Positions 59,594 through 64,000 of a DNA stretch of 64,000 nt are shown here, one piece after another. Position numbers and translations under genes: made by a program. Source of the stretch: Diphasiastrum complanatum (taxonomy: Eukaryota; Streptophyta; Lycopodiopsida; Lycopodiales; Lycopodiaceae); contig MU832069.1 in NCBI GenBank assembly GCA_029204225.1, positions 1 to 64,000 on the forward strand. The letters are read 5' to 3'. Numbering within the stretch: position 1 is the first letter of the stretch; each line of letters begins with the position of its first letter. The notes beneath the pieces were generated by a model, which had not been told where the DNA came from, ran no database searches, and saw nothing but the letters and a program-made list of their open reading frames with translations.

Positions 59594-62500
59594 TCAGCTT
59601 TGCACTGCTGAGGGCATTATACCCTGAGGTGCTGCAGATTGGGCACTTGGATTGTGACTATAGCTACCAGCTACTGGCTGCTGCAAAGATCCGTCGGATG
59701 ACTGAGCATACTGGGCTGGGTCACCGTAAGACTGCTGTGGGTACCCTTGTTGGCTGTAACTCTGTTGATCTTGTGAGGCTTGATTGTATTCATAGCCACC
59801 ATTATAAGCCTGCTGGCCATATCCTTGTGGCTGGTTATAGCTTCCTTGCTGCTCATTGTAACCTTGCTGTGACTGCTCACTGTAACCTTGCTGTGGCTGC
59901 TCACTGTAACCTTGCTGTGGCTGGGTGTAACCTTCCTGTGACTGGCTATAACCCTCTTGTGGCTGGTTGTAGCCTTGCTGAGGCTGACTGTAACCTTGTT
60001 GGTACCCTTGCTGCTGATAAGCGGCTGGCTGTTGTTGCTGATAGCCATCGTAGTAGCCCTGCTGAGTGTACCCATAATTGCCATCAGCTGCAGTAGCTTC
60101 TGGTTGTGGAGTCTGCTGTGTTTGGCTTTGCTGGGAGTAAGAATCATAGCCTGCTTGTTGTGGAGGTTGCTGAGACGGAGCAGGAGTACTCTGGTTCCAG
60201 CCAGGGTTATAACCAGCGGGAGGTGGTTGAGAATATCCCCCATACTGCTGTGAAGGTGGAGGTGGGGGATATTGATGAGGGGGACCAGAGTAGGGACCCT
60301 GTTGCTGATAACCATAGCCTGGATAACGTGGTGGTGGGCCAGGAGGACCCCAGTGTGGAGGAGGCCCTGGTGGCCTGAAATATGGCTGATTGTAACCACC
60401 ATGCATAGGTGGACCCCTTACACGATTCTGCCATGGAAACAAGTTAGACGAATCAATGTTTCCATAAAACATAACTCCAATAACGATTAACAGTTCAAAG
60501 TTCAAAGTTCATCCAAGAGTCAGGGGATTAAAAAAACGAATAACAGCTTTATAAAACACTTCTCACGGGCAAGCCAATGAATACATAGACTAACTCTGAT
60601 GAATGATTATCTATTACTGAAGTATCAGCATTGAACTAACAGACAAGAAGATCCCTGCAGCAAGCTACCTTCATTACAGTGACATGGAATTCCTCAAATT
60701 CATGTTTGAGATTAGTATGCAGAAAGTAGCACATGCAAAGAGAAAAAGAGAGAGCACCAACGTACACAGCTAACAACCATCTCTACAGATGTGATGTATG
60801 GTGATTGGCTAACTTTTGAAAATAAGTCTCCTAGATCTACATGGCATGAGAATAACTTGCATTAGCACACTAACATTTGCCGGTGTAACTGAGCCATAAT
60901 GTTAACAAGGTACGTCAGGACTCAGGAACATACCTTACACTTCCAATCTATCGCTACTATTGCATTCAAGGTTTACATGATGTGCTCTGTCATGCTGTCT
61001 GTAACTTTCAAACATGTCGACTTCAGCATTCAGTTATTTCAACATGATTGAGCATAATGTATGTCAGGAACATACCTTATACTTCCAATCTATTGCTACT
61101 ATTGCATTCGAAGGTTACACATGATGTGCTCAGTCATGCTAGTCTGTAACTTACAAACATTGTTGACTTCAGCATTCAAAACAGTTTAAAAGTGATTGAC
61201 CATGATAACCTTCAAATGTGGGTAAAGCTGATCATATACTGACATGACATGTATTCTCGAGCTAAGAGGCAAAGCCTGGCAGATAAATGCTAGCACACGA
61301 TGGCGATCGACAATCACATTTACGCAGTAGCTACTGACACTACAATACCTGGTATGTAACTTTCAGCCAAAGCCCTGTTCTCGGCAGAGATAGCTATAGA
61401 CAGCGGCTGAGCCGAGATTGTGAAGCCTTTCTAAACAGCCAAGAGATAAAGATGAGAAAGAACATATCACCAGCTCTACGTAGTGTGGCATGCTAACGAT
61501 CTCGAACAAGGGCACTACAACAAATTGAAACTTTCTCCAATTCCCACAAAAACCCACAACAAGATTGTTTCAATAATAGCATGAATGCAAAATGACCTGA
61601 TCTTAGCACAACTGATTGTTTACTGAAATTTCATAGCGATCCTGAGTAAAAGTATCAACAATCAATAGCTATTTTCAATGGTAATGAATCACCAAACGTT
61701 ACACCTGGCAAAGCATTTCGAATCCATACCGTTGGATAAGCCCGATACCCCATCTCGTATACTTGGCTGTAAGAAGTTAGAACTTTAACAAGCATAAACA
61801 AGACCACTGACTGCAGACAAATCCATCTCTTTTCAAGAGCTCAACCATAGTAACATTCTAGACTTTCCAGATCTTAATTCGTTCCATATCATACTTGATA
61901 GGCCAACAAAGAAGTTACATATTGCCACGGATGCTAGCTGACAAAATTTCTAACCTGGTAAAGTTCAGATGAGACTACAGTTGATCAACTATCTTGAATT
62001 TAATTTTGTTTTAACAGAATCTAACATGAGAAAGAACGATGACAAGAGCACTCACTCCACATATTATGTACTTTTAAACAGCACCTACATAAAACTTTCA
62101 CTGAATCTTATAAAGCACAAACAATTGGAACATTGCTATGAATGAACAACGATTTTTCTCCACCAGTGTTCTTGAAAAAAAAACTACCTCATCAATTAGT
62201 TCTTTGACAAGCTCACTAGCCATGTCTGTTTGCTCCTTGCTGCCTATCAGGGTGACAACCCTCTCAAGGGTTCCTTGCTCACTATCCCGGTCACTTTCTT
62301 GTGGTATAGCAAACTACATGTAAAAGTTAGATCATATTTTCAGTAAACACATGAGAGCTGAATATTATTCAAATGACAGGAAAAACCTGTTATGCTTGCA
62401 AATAGCAATTGAACCACACCTGTATGCGTGCACCAGAGCGACTCTGCAAACTCCTAATAGTCTCTCCACCCCTACCTATAATTAGGCCAACCTAACAAAA

Positions 62501-63119
62501 AAAACCATTTTTACAAACAATGTTTAGTAAGGATGACACTCACACATCAAAATTCTCATCAAAGCCAGATAAACAAAAGCGATTGCAGTCGAAGACTATA
62601 GAGCTATGTGTAAAGAGCCAAATGGCAACCAACCTTGCTGTTAGGAACTCGTATGTTGACTTGTTCACCAGAGGGAGGTCCCCCAAAACCTCGAGTAGGA
62701 AAAGCAGCAGATGCTCCAGCTGCAGCCTAGTAGAGTTATAGTAAAAGAAAGTTAAGGACATGATTTTCATGAGGCTTCAAAAACATGCTACGAGAATCCA
62801 ATCTTGTAAGTTGCAGCAATATGATAATAGTACTGTACTACCGGAGTCATCAAATATGTTTGAAACTTATATAAGATCAAAATGTGATAAGTTAGAAAGA
62901 TATCAGAAACATTTACAAACAATGAACACCAACCTCTGCAATTACATCCTTGATAAGCTGCTCTGCACGTGAGATCTGCTCTGAAGTCCCCATAATTTCT
63001 ACCTGCCTTGTCGGAGCATTTGGGTCAGCATCTGCATCCCTTGTAACTTGAATTCTGGCACCAGACTGATACTGCAGATTTTTTATAGTTTCTCCACCCT
63101 TACCAATAACTATTCCAAC
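59594..63119 (-). CDS. Two-KH-domain RNA-binding protein with prion-like tail (5' end not identified)
   Basis: Five minus-strand exons join in phase 0: 63119-62934, 62726-62634, 62491-62420, 62313-62188 and 60427-59594 (stop), giving 436 aa. KH1 has VGIVIGKGGETIKNLQ, GARIQVTRDAD and MGTSEQISRAEQLIKDVIAE. A Gly/Ala linker follows. KH2 has GEQVNIRVPNSK, VGLIIGRGGETIRSLQ, GARIQ and RVVTLIGSKEQTD. Both GXXG loops (GKGG, GRGG) are intact, so single-stranded RNA or DNA binding is expected, as in far-upstream-element-binding-like proteins. The last exon encodes 277 residues rich in Gln, Tyr, Gly, Pro and Ser. It has a PPGPPPHWGPPGPPPRYPGY segment and about eight GYSQPQQ-type units (around 59830-60010). 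This is a prion-like low-complexity domain of the kind that drives condensation. Introns fall just before each GXXG strand. The first KH1 strand and start codon must lie upstream and were not found. Confidence 0.85.
60912..61205. repeat. ~145-bp tandem duplication in a KH-gene intron
   Basis: Copies at about 60912-61055 and 61060-61205 share CAGGAACATACCTTA, ACTTCCAATCTAT and GACTTCAGCATTCA in the same order, with roughly 10-15% divergence and small indels. Confidence 0.85.
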
Positions 63120-64000
63120 CTGCAAACTTTCCGTCCTTTAATATGTCTTTCAAATCAACAGCTAAAAAGTTTGTACCACAGTCCATTTTCTTCCTTTCCC
63201 ATTGAACCAAAGCTTTGCAAACAAAACAAATCACCTAAATAATGCTCTCTACATTTAGAACAAACTTTATGATGCAGATCAATCCACATTTCAAGGACCT
63301 TTAACTGAAATTTCTGCAGACTATTTATAGTGTCCTGCATCAACAAAGAACAAACGCAAGAGCAATAACTCATATGACTTCAGTTTTCTCGCTGTGTGCT
63401 GCATTTCATATGCCAATATTTCTGAGAAAATTTTCAAAATTAAAACATCAGCTCCGTAGTACTACCCTGAAGTATCCACCACAAACGCGATCAGCTAGTG
63501 TACTTCTACAGCCAGCACACATAATTGGAACAAATTTCAGCTTCTTTCTGTAATGCATTATGCGTACCTTGAGCATCAAGTTCTACAATCAATATGTGCT
63601 ATGCCCAAAGCAGGTTTCCAGTTTGACAAGTTAAACTAGGAATAACTTGGCTTGGGCTCACCATGACTTCTAGTGATCACAACTGTCCTATGTGCAGTGC
63701 AGCACACTATTTCTCTTAACTCAGATTCCAATTCAATATTCTCGTTTATCGTTTTCAACCCCATGCTCTCATAATTACAATTTACTAAGTTGGTTGGTTC
63801 ATCTTCTTCCACATACGATTGAACTCAATAACTTTGGCTCTAAACACATGGGTTAAGAGAAGATGGTCATCACAGGCGGGGTCAGAACAGACCAGTACAG
63901 ATTAGCAAACACAATTATAACTCATACACGACAAAATGGAAGAGTTGCATCTCTAATCTATCGCTTAAACTAGACGAGATAATTGGGATAATGCCAGAAA
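63120..64000. other. Upstream intron or 5' region of the KH gene
   Basis: On the minus strand this must contain an intron ending at the acceptor GTTTGCAG (63120-63127). No upstream KH exon was recognised. A 15-nt AG...GT-bounded segment near 63569-63583 is too short to support as an exon. Confidence 0.4.

Noticed and set aside
59671-60402. 243-codon minus-strand frame overlapping the KH C-terminal exon
   Set aside because: It is an alternative frame of the repeat-rich prion-like tail; the KH frame connects in phase to upstream exons.

Overview
The window is nuclear DNA of a land plant with a large, retrotransposon-rich genome. The evidence is GT-AG introns, TTTAGGG telomere-type repeats, Ty1/copia and Ty3/gypsy elements primed by plant-type initiator-tRNA sites, a CACTA transposase, Tourist-like MITEs and long (CT)n and (TA)n tracts. 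The very long intron fits a gymnosperm, fern or other large-genome lineage, but the sequence alone does not settle which. No bacterial, organellar, tRNA or rRNA genes were seen.

Three host genes can be assembled by eye with phase-consistent splicing. (1) An ELL/occludin-domain gene (+, 3061-5092, five exons, about 350 aa), a candidate RNA polymerase II elongation-factor relative. (2) A SEC14-like CRAL-TRIO gene (+, 24301-45975, four exons, 285 aa). Its second intron is about 18.9 kb and holds a copia element that is itself split by a young gypsy chromovirus. (3) A two-KH-domain RNA-binding gene of the FUBP-like class (-, 59594-63119, 5' end not identified) with a 277-residue prion-like Q/Y/G/P tail.

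The rest is mobile-element debris. 0.9-5.6 kb: two MITEs on either side of the ELL gene. 7.2-7.85 kb: a copia LTR remnant. 7.9-12.6 kb: a CACTA (En/Spm) transposon bordered by arrays of the palindrome GCCACGCGTGGC, with a copia gag/protease piece fused to its transposase. 12.97-16.4 kb: a gag-only LTR element with stop codons of the type expected from cytosine-methylation decay. 16.4-21 kb: a mosaic of at least three copia fragments in both orientations.

25.3-44.2 kb (SEC14 intron 2): a degenerate telomere-like tract, then the copia (27736-38250, LTRs about 5% diverged), then inside it the gypsy (30849-37063, 358-bp LTRs with one difference, 5-bp target duplication), then an old gag remnant and a perfect 73-bp palindrome. 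46-57 kb: SINE-like repeats, two more copia relics and an unrecognised 1.7-kb stretch.

All exon boundaries and repeat ages come from reading the sequence by eye. No database search, alignment program or transcript evidence was used.
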